NCBI GenBank assembly: GCA_900660155.1
Contig: CABFPE010000164.1
Location: 807,806-871,805, forward strand
Direction: 5' to 3'
DNA: 64,000 nucleotides
DNA from: Hofstenia miamia
Lineage: Eukaryota > Xenacoelomorpha > Acoela > Hofsteniidae
In this document: positions 34,929 to 46,485 of the stretch, one piece after another
Layout: each line of letters begins with the position of its first letter
How positions within the stretch are numbered: position 1 is the first letter of the stretch
Notes under the pieces: model-generated
Told to the model about the DNA's origin: nothing
Databases searched by the model: none
The model's input: the letters and a program-made list of their open reading frames with translations, nothing else
Program-made: the position numbers and the translations under genes

Positions 34929-35571
34929 CATTTTTGTCTTCTGTTAGATTTGTTCAATTTCTCTATTTAATCTCTGTTCTGTTGCTTTATTCATGGCTTC
35001 TGTTGCCTTCAGGTTGCTGAATCACTCATGCTATTTGCAGGAGTCCTCTTATTTGGCATTGATCTCCAGGTTATATTTTGCTTTCATTCACTTGACTTCC
35101 ATGCACACTATCTCAGAATGCTCTGCCAAGCTCTTCTGCATCTTAATTCTCAGCTGTGATTTTATTAGCTACTTCAGTAGGGCTATTTCAATTTGCAGTC
35201 ACTTCTCAGGTTCCTGGAGGTCTTTGATATTCATCAATGAGATTGAGTCTGCTATAGTTGGTTGGGGGGTGTGTTATAAGAGCTAATTCCTCCAATGATT
35301 GTGCTATTGGTTCAGGAGTTGAATCTGGTTCAAGGTTGTATCTGGTTTGTACAGAAAAATATGTTTCTTGCGTATATTACATGATGTGGGGGGTTTTTTT
35401 TTTGCTTGTTTTTGTATATTTAGGTTCCTGCTTCATGTGCTTAACATTTTGTTCTCTGATGAAGTCTTGGTGTTTCTTCTTGGATAATTTCATATAGTGT
35501 ATGCTGATATTCTGTTTCATTTTTCTTGTTCTTAGGTGGCTCACCAAAATGCCTTTATGTTTGCGCTTCAT
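34929..35571 (-). pseudogene. Gypsy gag N-terminal remnant, minus strand
   Basis: The minus strand reads a basic stretch (MKQNISIHYMKLSKKKHQDF) and then charged helical sequence (NSPTEVANKITAEN, DAEELGRAF, NRTEIK) with stops between. This fits the coiled-coil gag start of the plus-strand relative by position and composition rather than by strong motif. Confidence 0.5.
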
Positions 35572-36596
35572 TTGACTAGAGTATCTTTCTGTTTACAAAT
35601 GGTCATCCTAGATGTTCCCTTTACTATGATATTATTTTGAAAATGCCCTTGTGTTCATATTTCATTTGACTAGTGTCCTTACATTTATCTTTTGTTGTCA
35701 CTGATATTAGAAAGAGTGCTTCCATCAATTATCCTCCAGTATAAGTCCTTGGTAATTGATACTTCATTCATTGTTTTTGTAAACATGTCATGGCTGCCAT
35801 GTGAAATCCCTTACCATCAACATTTGCACCTAATTCTTCCTTGGCATTACTTGATTTAGTAAGCAATGAAATTATCCTAAGCTGTTAATTCTCAATCATA
35901 CCTTATTAACCATATCTTCAATATATGTTTGTATTATACAAATGGTTTACAGAATCTGTTTAGATTAATATATTATCTCACAAAGTTGTTGATGACTTAA
36001 ACAGCATCTTGCCAAAGCAGTGCACATTGCATCAGATTGATTGAACTCATTACATTTGCTTAGTGAGTATGTGGTTTACAAATAAAAGTATTATGTGCTT
36101 AGTTTTCTCAAATTCTTATCTAGCCAATAAGACATTACATGATTTTACCAAGAGGTAAATGAATGAATGACAAATAATATAATGTTAAACACAGCAGATT
36201 TAATTAAACATATAATTAAGCAATTTTTTCCATTTATTGGTACTTCTCTTCTTTCTACATTGATGATATAAGCTTCTTTCAGATGTCATAAAATTAATCA
36301 CTATCTAATTGTTTAATAACAGTATTTAGAAATTTATCATTAACTTTCTCTTATTGAACAATCATTAATTTGCATTTGTAGCAAAACCACACATCAAATA
36401 ATAAGCTGCTCATTTGTGCAAAAAACAGAGTTAAATAATTATTCATTGCCAATCCATTTTGATACTATTTTAAGCCATTCTATATAACCAGTGAAATCAC
36501 CACCACCATTGCCAATTCAGAATTCAGCTAAGTATGAACATTAGAATAACTTTCTCAATATAACAGACTAAAGAAAAGCAAACCAAACTTCTTTAA
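35572..36596. other. Non-coding spacer
   Basis: AT-rich sequence with no recognisable gene. Its right part has the CACCACCATTGCC block also seen near 26780. Confidence 0.5.
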
Positions 36597-37035
36597 AGGT
36601 TTGTTCCTACTATTGACCTTTATCAGCAGAATTTAGTTGAAAATGCAATTATTTTTATTTACATTGGTGGTTTTTTATCAGTTGATAAATTATCATATTT
36701 TGATTGACAGTAAGAAAAATTACAACATCTGTTTATTGATTCATCTGTTTTGGAATGTAAACAATGTTTGCATATTTTGAAGTTGAAATATTTCAACAAC
36801 AATAATTTATTATTTGGAAGTTTGTTTCCTACTTGAGAAGTTTAGTACAATTCCCACTATTGACTTTTATCAGTAGATAAATTATCAGATGATGTTGCTA
36901 TTTTGCCAAAAAATTGGATGGAGTGTGCAGACTATCAACCTTTATCAGCTGCTAGAAAAGCAGATAGAGTGTCCACAATATACTTTTATTGCTGATTTCT
37001 TGAGAGATGATAAAAGTTGACAATGGGAACACACC
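36597..37035. mobile_element. TTAA-flanked MITE with internal repeated motif
   Basis: The ends are inverted: AGGTTTGTTCCTACTATTGAC at left matches GTCAATGGGAACACACC-type sequence inverted at right (about 30-38 bp, imperfect). TTAA lies immediately outside both ends (36593-36596 and 37036-37039). CTTTTATCAG-type words and TGATAAATTATCA-like palindromes recur inside. No coding capacity. TTAA suggests mobilisation by a piggyBac-type enzyme (inference). Confidence 0.65.
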
Positions 37036-37654
37036 TTAAGAGTTTATTGATACTAATTTGTATTCCAACATGGTTTTTCTCAATAATTTTGGCAGGTATC
37101 TAACATCACTTATATGTCTTAACTTTCCTTTCCTAGCCAATCAGATTATCACCTTAATTTCAAATTAATCTTTGGATCAATTCAGACAAAAGTCAAGATA
37201 TTAAATTTCAGCTGTATACTTTTTGCTGTAATATTTTTTGACCTATTTAATAACAGAATTGTTTATAAAACAAGTAAATTATGCTCCAATAAAATTCTTT
37301 ATATATGTGCACTTGATCAGAATGGTGCCTTTCTGTTTGCATCATTTCATTAAATAATGAGTATTACAAGAAAGCTTTTACACTTGTCTTCTGTCACACT
37401 TGATTTTTGTACATATTTTTCATTCAATGTATGATTCAAATAACTCTACAGACTTTTGTATTATTGCAATAAAAGTATTCACTTTCAAAACTGTAAAAAT
37501 GTAATTTATATTTTATGCACCCCACAGGAGCATGGCTGTTCAATTCAGCAATATAGCAAGATCTATTAGTAATTGACCTCTATTCCAGAAATTTTAAAAC
37601 ATAGGCAAGCTGAGCAATTGCATAAATTTTAGGTGTTAACTTTGCACATGTACT

Positions 37655-38830
37655 CAATTTTATATTAATACCTACTCATTTAGAAGCCCTAAATTGTTTT
37701 AAAAATACTACTATTCTTTTAAACATGTTTGTGATGTCAAACAAAATCAGTTATTTTAATAAAGGGTGCTCTACCTAATTGCAGGAACAAGCTATAAAAG
37801 TGAATTAGCATTTTAAATTGAATGCTAAATGGTCTTAAGTTTAATGAAATCATCTGATCTCCAACTTTTGATTGCAAATACAAATAACTACATTCATCAA
37901 CTTTTCATATTAAAGCTATAGGTAAATGTGATATTTTGTACCTGAATATTATATGCAATAACATATTTGAAACCTTACTTGTGGTAAATTTTTCTATTAA
38001 ATGCAATGTAACCTCACAGGCTTACCAACTTATTATGCAAATGTTAAAAGGGAAGTTTAAATTTTTTAACAAAATCTATGTTAAATGTGGAAATTCCAAT
38101 ATTTAGAGCATTTAAAGTGATTTTATATGATTAAAGATGCCATTTTTCTCCGAAAAATTACTTTGATTCACTTTGGTGTAGCCTGGTTGAGCAAAAGTAT
38201 AGAAGAACATTATATAATAAAGAAGTACAGACTTACCTCTTTAACCATATTCAAAATTTTGTGTTTTAAGCAACTGTTTAATTTAAATGAAATTGCAGTG
38301 AGGAGCAATATATGAATCTTAAAGTTAAACACTACAAATTATTAGTGCTTGTATGCATAGTGCCAATATAACTTTGAATTGTTCATCAATTTTGGCTCTA
38401 AATGCATAGAAATATGAATGAACAATGACATCAAATTGCAACATATATTGGTACTAGATTATTTGAAGCACATAGAATAAAATGCAACCCTGTTTAATTT
38501 TGCTGGTTAATTCTAGTTTGGAGTACTATATTTTCAAAATTAGAGTTTCAAATAAAGAAGCTTAATTGCCATTTTGACTGGAATTTTCAAGTTACAGGAA
38601 ACCTTAAAATGTGTTCATATTCAGAGATGTCAATCAGTATAAAATTGTCAAATGCGCCCTACAAATTTCACATATAGTGCCAAAAATGGGAAGAATTCAG
38701 TTCTGCATGTAACATCATTAATCACTTCATAAAATTAAATGTGTTGCTCTAATGTTTAAGAAAAATATCTTCAAAATCTTGCAATTTTGACCAAATAAAT
38801 ATCTGCTGTGATTTAAAAATTTATTAAAAT
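37655..38830 (+). repeat. About 1.1-kb dispersed tandem unit 1
   Basis: The unit contains in order CTACTCATT...AGCCCT, CATTCATCAACTTTTCATATT, AGCCTGGTTGAGCAAAAG, TACAGACTTACCTCT, AGTGCCAATATAACTTTGAA and TTGACCAAATAAAT. The same series recurs in units 2 and 3. On the minus strand a GAG/GTAAGT splice-donor-like sequence sits at the same point of units 1 and 2. Confidence 0.7.
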
Positions 38831-39102
38831 CACTTCCAGCTGTTTAGGGTAAATGATAAAAACAACTAATCTTACTATGTGTATTACATTTCAATGTGAT
38901 CATTGTTACATTCAAGAACTAAATTTAGTAAATTCACAAAGTTTTCCATAATTGCAAATAACATGTCTTGTGATAGAAACATTTCATCACAGCACTTTTT
39001 AAAGAGGATCGAACAGAAGAACTAGATATACCTAAAAATGCAGTTTCGCTTCTTAGTGACTGTCTTGGAGTCTCCAAATAATGGTTAATGACAGCAACTC
39101 AG

Positions 39103-39285
39103 TCAACAGTCTATGTTCAGATGTGGTAGGCTCCTTTGATGCCACTTCCTCAACATCTTCCAGCTTGTTGCAGCTTCATTTTTTCCAAATCTTGTAACAA
39201 ATTTTCTCTGGGCTTCCGTTGGGTTCTTATATTCATTTAACCAAAGGATGCAATTTGTTTGAACTTCCTTTGAAAACATCTTCAA
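39103..39285 (-). pseudogene. Transposase N-terminal helix-turn-helix fragment
   Basis: Sixty residues: MFSKEVQTNCILWLNEYKNP, then TEAQRKFVTRFGKNEAATSW, then MLRKWHQ. This follows the helix-turn-helix at the start of mariner-type and related elements (Pfam DUF4817: F(S/T)xxE..., SxTEAQRxFxxxFG). It starts at a true methionine and ends in a stop after LPHLNIDC, with no catalytic domain. Terminal repeats were not found. It lies between tandem units 1 and 2, which suggests insertion there. Confidence 0.65.
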
Positions 39286-39867
39286 TCACTGCCATAGTCA
39301 ACTTAAAGCATGATATTTAAGAGGTCATATCTTTGTATCAAGCGTATGTAGAATGCTAGATATTTATGAAAACAACCCCTACACAATATTCTTTCGATTG
39401 AAACCAAGTTTATTAAAATCAGCAAACTACAAGCGATTTTATTGAGTTTTTAAATCGGGGCAGAGAAAAAACGCTGTGTAAATACTTTTGTAGGTTAAAA
39501 CGAAATGTCGAAATTGATCATTTGATTGTCACACTAATGCATTAATTTAGTGATTTTAAGATTCAAGAAATTGATGATAATATTTCTCGGAGTATGAATG
39601 TGATGTGAACCTAATTTTTTCATATGGCTTTGTTAGATCATACTCTCCGCAAAGTTTGAGATCGATTTTATAAATTTTTGATCAATACTTTCTTCTCTGG
39701 ACTTTAAGTTATTCTAATTCAGTCCATTCTGTGATCCTTAAAATATTTCTATAATTTTTCAATTTGATAGACAAACATTGGGTATCTTAGAAACATATAA
39801 TATAATTTATCAGTTTGTGACTGAATAAAAAGTTATATGTTGTGACTGTTTGGGGTGCCTTTGCATT

Positions 39868-40782
39868 CATCAACTTTTCATATTGAAGCTATATGTAAAT
39901 TTGATGTTTGAATATTATACCTTATTTATAGCCTTACTTGAGGCATATATTTTCTACAGAATGTCAAATTCTTAACAAAATCTTTGCTTAATTAGGAAGA
40001 TAATATTTATGATTACATATAAGTTTCTTTGATTCACTTTGACATAAAATCGATAATGCTAGAATTTCTTACTACATGTTATTCAGACATATAAATATAA
40101 GCCTGGTTGAGCAAAAGTTAAGAAAAATATTGTATAATAAAGAATTACAGACTTACCTCTCTGGCCATATTTTGAATTTTATGTTTTAGCAACAGATTTA
40201 TGCAAATGAAATTGCAGTGTTGAGCAATATATGAATCAAGTGGTTCAAGAACTACAAATAATTAATGCTTGTAAGCATAGTGCCAATATAACTTTGAATA
40301 GTGCCTCAATCTGGGCTCTCACTGTATAGAAACATGAATAAACAATGACATGAAATTGTAGCAGATATTGGTAATAGATTATAGTTGAATTAATGAAATT
40401 CAATTCATCTGTTAAATTTTTTGGGGTAATGCTAGTTTTGACTACAATATATTAAAGCCTAATCAGGAAGCTCAATAGCTATATTGACTTGAATTTTCAA
40501 ATTACACAAATCTCTAAATTATGTTTATATTCAGACAGGCAAATAGGCATAGAATTGTCAAATGCAATCTCTAAAATGCTCTATATGGTTACAAAAAATT
40601 GTGAAGAATCAAGTTCTTTATGTAATATAATTAATCAGTTCATAAAACTAAACGTGTTGCTCTGATATTTAAGAGAAATAATTTCAAAAATGTTTGTAAT
40701 TTTCCTTCATATATGTTGCAACTTTTCAAAAATTTTGGCAGCATTTATATTTGACCAAATAAATGTCTGCATATATAATTTT
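39868..40782 (+). repeat. About 1-kb tandem unit 2 (5' part missing)
   Basis: Begins directly at CATTCATCAACTTTTCATATT and shares the unit-1 blocks in order. The first ~230 bp of the unit are absent, probably displaced by the transposon debris at 38.8-39.9 kb. Confidence 0.7.
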
Positions 40783-41960
40783 ATCCTGCTACCTATTCAT
40801 TGAGTAGCCCTCAATTCCCTTATCTATACTACTATTATTTCAAAGACTTTTAAACAAGTCAATCAATTCCTTCAATTAAAAGTACTGATTCTTAATTAGG
40901 GAACAGGTTGTAAATGTGATCTATTATTTCAAATTGTTTACTAAACTGTTTTTAGCATAGAAAGCCCATATGAATAGAAACCTTTGATTACAATTACTAG
41001 TAACTACATTAATCAAATTTTGATATTGAAGCTATATGTAAATACAAGATTTTGAATATGAATGTTTTCTACAATTACATACTATAAACCTCACTTGCAC
41101 TAAATTTTTGTACTTAATGTCACAGGATTACCAATTCGTTCAACAAATGTTAAAAGGAAGTGTCCATCTTTGAACAAATTATATATGCAACTAGAAAATT
41201 CTAGTAATTAGTGTGTGTGCAGATATTTATATGATCACAGATGCCATCTTTGTTTGAAAAAGCCATATTGGTTCACTTTGGGGAAACTATAATACTACTA
41301 TAATGATTCTTACTGCATGTTATGGGTGGATATTTAGGATAAGCCTGGTTGTGTAAAAGAAACGAAAAACACTGTATTAAAAGAAATACAGACATATCTC
41401 ACTAACTATATATAAAATTCGGTGTGCTTTTTAAGAAACAAGTGTATGTAAGTGAAACTGCAGTGTTAGCTATGTAAGAATCAAATGGTCACAAGCCTGT
41501 ATAATTAGTGCCAATGTAAATTTGAAGTGTAGATCGATCTTGGCTCTAACTGCATAGAAAAATAATTTAACATTTACATCAATTTGACAAATTGTAACAT
41601 TGATTGGTAATAGATTATGATAGAATTATTTGTAGCATCTAACATTTAGCATAAAACCCAGTTCATCTGTCAACTTTTTACGGGAAATGCTAATTTTGAC
41701 TACTATATATTCAAATTCAAAATCTCTAATCAGGAACCTGTTTTGGAATTTTAATTTACAGGAATCTCCTAAATACACTTTCATTTAGCTATAGAATTGT
41801 CAGGGCTATGTATAAGCTAGCAGTTAAAATCATGTGATCCCTCTAAAATGCTCGACTTGTGTACTAATGATTCAGAAACGCAGCACTATATGTCATGTTA
41901 TTAATCACTGCATAAAACTAAAAATTTTATTCCAATATTTGACCATTCGAGTTTAGGATG
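40783..41960 (+). repeat. About 1.1-kb tandem unit 3
   Basis: Directly abuts unit 2, starting CTGCTACCTATTCATTGAGT. It is the most diverged of the three; its donor-like site reads GAGATATGT instead of GAGGTAAGT. Confidence 0.65.
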
Positions 41961-42372
41961 AATGGCACCTATTTTTTTCTTCAATTTTTGCAATTGACCT
42001 TTCCCTATATATCTCAAATTTTTTTCTCTCATCTAGTTGTATTTCTGTTCTACAGCTTCGACAATGACGAAAAACGTGTAAATATAATTGTAACATAGCT
42101 CTTTCTAAAATTTCTTAGTTGTATCACAAATATTGTTTGTTCAAAGATGAGAAAAATCAATGGATAGTTTATGTGGCAAAGCCTATTTTTAAATTGATCA
42201 CTCATTCGATCCTGTACTCAACTTGGTCCAATTAATAAATTGGGCTTGCAATGAATAGCTTAATATAATTGTAATGTACATAATGTAAAACTTATCAGTT
42301 GAGAAATACATTGCAAACACAAAAAACCAATGCGCATCTACATGCATAATTTATTTCAGTATTTGTAGTGTT
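41961..42372. other. Non-coding spacer
   Basis: AT-rich, with nothing recognised. Confidence 0.4.
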
Positions 42373-42577
42373 CAGGAGTGTATGCAAGATTTTCTGATGG
42401 TGAGACATAATTGCCATGACCAAATTTTTGAAAATATTTCGAAAAAAGACCCTAAAAATAAATTTCACGAAAATAGATTTTAAATTTTTTATTTTTTTAC
42501 CGAAATTTTTCTGTAAAAATACATTTTGAAGTCTGCCAGGGGACATTCCACCATGTCTCCCCTTGCTTATGCCACTG
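42373..42577. mobile_element. hAT-type MITE, copy 1
   Basis: Starts CAGGAGTGTATGCAAG and ends CTTGCTTATGCCACTG (inverted: CAGTGGCATAAGCAAG). A perfect 8-bp duplication, GTAGTGTT, flanks it at 42365-42372 and 42578-42585. Eight-base target duplications are typical of hAT elements. No coding capacity. Confidence 0.8.
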
Positions 42578-43522
42578 GTAGTGTTTCCTGAGAATAAAAA
42601 TGGCATTTTAATATTTTTCTGAAAAGTAACTAACCAATTTATTTGTATTAAAAATGCATACTTCTGAAAAACCTGCAAACAAAAATCGTCAAGTGATTCT
42701 TATTTGTTAGTAACGTTATTTCAAAACCCAAGACACATAAATTACACGAAAAACTGTTTATGAAATAATAAAAATAGATTTTCAGGTACGCGAATACTTC
42801 TGCATAGCTGCTGGGCATAACAATTTGTTAGTTTTGTGTCGCCATAACTCCATTTGTGAAAACCATTATGTGTTAGTTAACAAAATCTGTTTCTGATGAT
42901 ACTATTCAAAAACTATTACTTACCTCAACATGAAATTTTATTGTCTTGTAAGACTTTGTAAGTACTAGCACATACACTCACTTTCAAATCTAAAGAACAC
43001 ATTTTTCTACTTCTAAAATTTGAAAACTATATATTTTAAATATATTAAAACTTCTTGTAAGTTAAAGTTTTTCAAATTGCAGCAATAAGTCGCGATTTAA
43101 AATTGTGCATATTTCAAGTTATGTTTTGCTAACCAATAATAAATTTATAAAACGAGTTCGATAACAAAATGATTTAATGGTATTTTTCACATGGAGAAAT
43201 TGTTTGTAAAACTATAATGAGTATTTTTCAACAATATTTACACCATTCTTTAAATAAGTGCAATTTTATGAGTAAGATTAAGTAATACATTTAATAAGTA
43301 CTATTAATTTAGTTAAAATACAAATAATACACTTATTATTATACACCAAAATATCAGGGTTGCCTATGGAAAGTGAACCTTTTGTTTAATTCCATTTCCA
43401 TATTGTGGAAATGGAATAAAATTGAAATCAGTTTATTGAATGGAAATTTTTGGAAATGTAATTTCAAAAAATAGATTCTCAATGCTGTAAAGAATATTCA
43501 AAATACTTTAAATTTATATAAG

Positions 43523-43704
43523 CAAGGGCGTAAGCAGGAATTTCTTACAGGGAGGAGAGATTTTAGTCATTAAATTTTGAAAATATTACTCTAAACATTA
43601 ATTTTAAATTATTTTATAATTTGCCGAAAATCTTTAGAATTAATCAATTTTGAAAACCTCACGGCGACGTTCCACCACGTCCCGCCTTATTGCGTACGCC
43701 ACTG
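43523..43704. mobile_element. hAT-type MITE, copy 2
   Basis: Same ends as copy 1 (CAAGGGCGTAAGCAGG at left; right end inverted CAGTGGCGTACGCAATAAGG). I see no target duplication, so it is older or rearranged. Confidence 0.65.
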
Positions 43705-44053
43705 AATGTCAAAAAACATTTAAGAAGCTTCAAAATGCATTAAAATAGCCAAAATTAGTATGAATCATCCAAAGCTTAGCGAATATTTTAAATATAGCAA
43801 CATGGAAGGGTATTCTTATGATTAGACTATAAAATCTCTTCTAAATAAAAGGGGAGGATGTTCAGCCAGTTTTTTCATGAGGTCTATGAATGGTTTGTGA
43901 AAATCAGTCTGTCATATAAATTAAAAGTAATGCTGAGAGATCATGCCATTTACTACAGTCTGTAACAAAAAATGAGATACTTAGTAAATACTATGCATTC
44001 AACATGTATACAATAAGAAATGAGATCAAGAATGAACTTAATACATTAATAAA
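43705..44053. other. Non-coding spacer
   Basis: No recognisable gene. Confidence 0.4.
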
Positions 44054-44059
44054 AAATGT

Positions 44060-44195
44060 CCGAAATTCATTGGCATGTTGACCGAATTTCATTGGTAACT
44101 TGTCTGAAATTCAATGTCACATTTCCAAAATTCAATGTCACATTTCCGAAATTCTTTGGCACATTTTCGAAATTCATTGGCACATAGTCCGAAAT
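44060..44195 (+). repeat. Short tandem repeat of about 20-30 bp units
   Basis: Variants of CCGAAATTCATTGGCA and CAATGTCACATTTCC recur about seven times. The same array appears after the N, at 45050-45186. Confidence 0.75.
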
Positions 44196-44636
44196 TCATC
44201 AGTAAAAGGTGTAGATTTTGCAGGTTTAAAATTACATGAAAATGTATATCTCTGATTTTTCATGTCCATGTAGACGTCACATTACAAGTTTTGCTGAGTC
44301 CTTCATTGAATTATTCAATCTGCATTAAATTTAAGAATTTTGATTTCTATGAAAGGCTTCCAAATGCAAAATTTTCTTGAAAAGATGTAATTCTGCCTAA
44401 ATTTCATGATTCTAAATTAATTTCTGCTATTAAATTTCTACTTTGAGCTTTCATTTCAGAGTAATTTGATGAAATGTATTAAATTTTGTCAATTTCAACA
44501 AAAATTCACTCAATGTTCAAAATTGTATTGGAAACCAGTCTTTCTGTATTGCCCAAACTTAAAAATCAATATCATATTTAGAACTTGGCGAAGAAAAGCC
44601 AACAAATCTAAAGCTGTGATAGCCTTATTGAGATAG

Positions 44637-45043
44637 ATGAACACCATCAGGTAGTGTTGAGCTACTCCGTCAAACTGACATTGAAAAAGAAGCTGGGAAA
44701 CCAGCTCCAGAAATAATCCTGATCAGCTTGGCCTTGCACACTCTGCAATCAAAGTCAGCTCTGGGGGGATGAAGCAAAACAGACAAAAGCATTCCTCTGT
44801 TGAAGAACCTTCAATATAGCAAAGATTCCACTAGCAAAAATTCTAGACATTAAGCACCCTGCTGAGATCATTGCTGCCCAATATTACCACCACAAACTCA
44901 AAATCTGAGAAATTTTCAGCTAGATCTGGCATCGTCTTCTTCTTTTGACTTGAATAATGTAAACAGCCACAATATTGAAAAACAGTATGCCAGAAAGTGG
45001 GAAAACCCAAGTACATGTCATTCTGGCAAGATTTTGGATAAGA
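44637..45043 (-). pseudogene. SGNH-hydrolase-like remnant, copy 1
   Basis: On the minus strand MPDLAENF, FEFVVVILGSNDLS (block III, GxND) and, about 200 bp later, LPDGVHLSQ (block V, DxxH) are readable but separated by stops and shifts. This spacing fits a small SGNH/GDSL esterase such as those encoded by ORF1 of CR1 LINEs or by DIRS-type elements. The copy is cut by the contig end. Confidence 0.5.
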
Positions 45044-45044
45044 N
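45044..45044. other. Assembly gap (single N)
   Basis: Junction between two copies of the same 990-bp sequence. Confidence 0.95.
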
Positions 45045-46035
45045 AAATGTCCGAAATTCATTGGCATGTTGACCGAATTTCATTGGTAACTTGTCTGAAA
45101 TTCAATGTCACATTTCCAAAATTCAATGTCACATTTCCGAAATTCTTTGGCACATTTTCGAAATTCATTGGCACATAGTCCGAAATTCATCAGTAAAAGG
45201 TGTAGATTTTGCAGGTTTAAAATTACATGAAAATGTATATCTCTGATTTTTCATGTCCATGTAGACGTCACATTACAAGTTTTGCTGAGTCCTTCATTGA
45301 ATTATTCAATCTGCATTAAATTTAAGAATTTTGATTTCTATGAAAGGCTTCCAAATGCAAAATTTTCTTGAAAAGATGTAATTCTGCCTAAATTTCATGA
45401 TTTTAAATTAATTTCTGCTATTAAATTTCTACTTTGAGCTTTCATTTCAGAGTAATTTGATGAAATGTATTAAATTTTGTCAATTTCAACAAAAATTCAC
45501 TCAATGTTCAAAATTGTATTGGAAACCAGTCTTTCTGTATTGCCCAAACTTAAAAATCAATATCATATTTAGAACTTGGCGAAGAAAAGCCAACAAATCT
45601 AAAGCTGTGATAGCCTTATTGAGATAGATGAACACCATCAGGTAGTGTTGAGCAACTCCGTCAAACTGACATTGAAAAAGAAGCTGGGAAACCAGCTTCA
45701 GAAATAATCCTGATCAGCTTGGCCTTGTGCACTCTGCAATCAAAGTCAGCTCTGGGGGGGATGAAGCAAAACAGACAAAAGCATTCCTCTGTTGAAGAAC
45801 CTTCAATAAAGCAATGATTCCACTAGCAAAAATTCTAGACATTAAGCACCCTGCTGAGATCATTGCTGCCCAATATTACCACCACAAACTCAAAATATGC
45901 GAAATTTTCAGCTAGATCTGGCATCGTCTTCTTCTTTTGCCTTGAATAATGTAAACAGCCACAATATTGAAAAACAGTATGCCAGAAAGTGGGAAAACCC
46001 AAGTACATGTCATTCTGGCAAGATTTTGGATAAGA
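45045..46035 (+). repeat. 990-bp duplicated segment, copy 2
   Basis: Second version of 44054-45043. Unlike copy 1 it continues into unique sequence at 46036. Confidence 0.9.
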
Positions 46036-46485
46036 AACTCCATTACAAATAAACTTTTGAATTGCCTTCTCCAAACAACAATTTTTAAATTAAAAATTTT
46101 TATTTTTTCTAACAAGTAGTAAATTGCTCCTGGATTTTTTTTAAAATAGTGTTATACAAAGATTATTAGATATATAACCTGAAATTTAATTGATGCATAT
46201 ATACAAATGAGTTGGAAAACATCAGCTTTGAAGAAGTGAATCTCATTACTAAAGGATGCACCGTAGATTCTCTAGACATGGATAGATCATTTATCTGGCA
46301 TATATATACTACTAAGGATTGCTGAGCATATTGAAAACTGAGCTAGATAATCTCAGCAACAAAGAAGCAGAGCTTGTTGCCCCATAGTAACTGTAGATGT
46401 GGAAAGATAATTTACCTTGCCAAATTATACTAAACATTTTGCAAAAAAGAAAATTGGATGACACTTAGGAGAAAAACAAGTTAAT
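45204..46485 (+). repeat. Left arm of a ~1.28-kb inverted repeat
   Basis: Near-identical in reverse complement to 48980-50262 over most of its length, diverging toward 45204. The spacer is about 2.5 kb. Because the right arm begins exactly at an N, an assembly origin cannot be excluded. Confidence 0.8.
45629..46074 (-). pseudogene. SGNH-hydrolase-like remnant, copy 2
   Basis: Seventy-nine codons are open from 46074 (MEKAIQKFICNGVSYPKSC, HTVFQYCGCLHYSRQKKK, MPDLAENFAYFEFVVVILGS, NDLSRVLNV), with DGVHLSQ further on after stops. Same protein as at 44.7 and 49.5 kb. GxND and DxxH are the oxyanion-hole and catalytic blocks of SGNH hydrolases; block I (GDS) was not located. Confidence 0.5.

Larger units (their letters stand above)
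44054..45043 (+). repeat. 990-bp duplicated segment, copy 1 (contig end)
   Basis: Near-identical to 45045-46035 (few substitutions; a G-run differs by one). The N at 45044 sits exactly between the copies, as expected for two overlapping contig ends that were not merged. It begins with an unusual run of short repeats of TTTCCGAAATTC-type words. Confidence 0.9.

Noticed and set aside
44060-44195. CRISPR-like array
   Set aside because: Units are irregular and lack distinct spacers, and the genome is eukaryotic.
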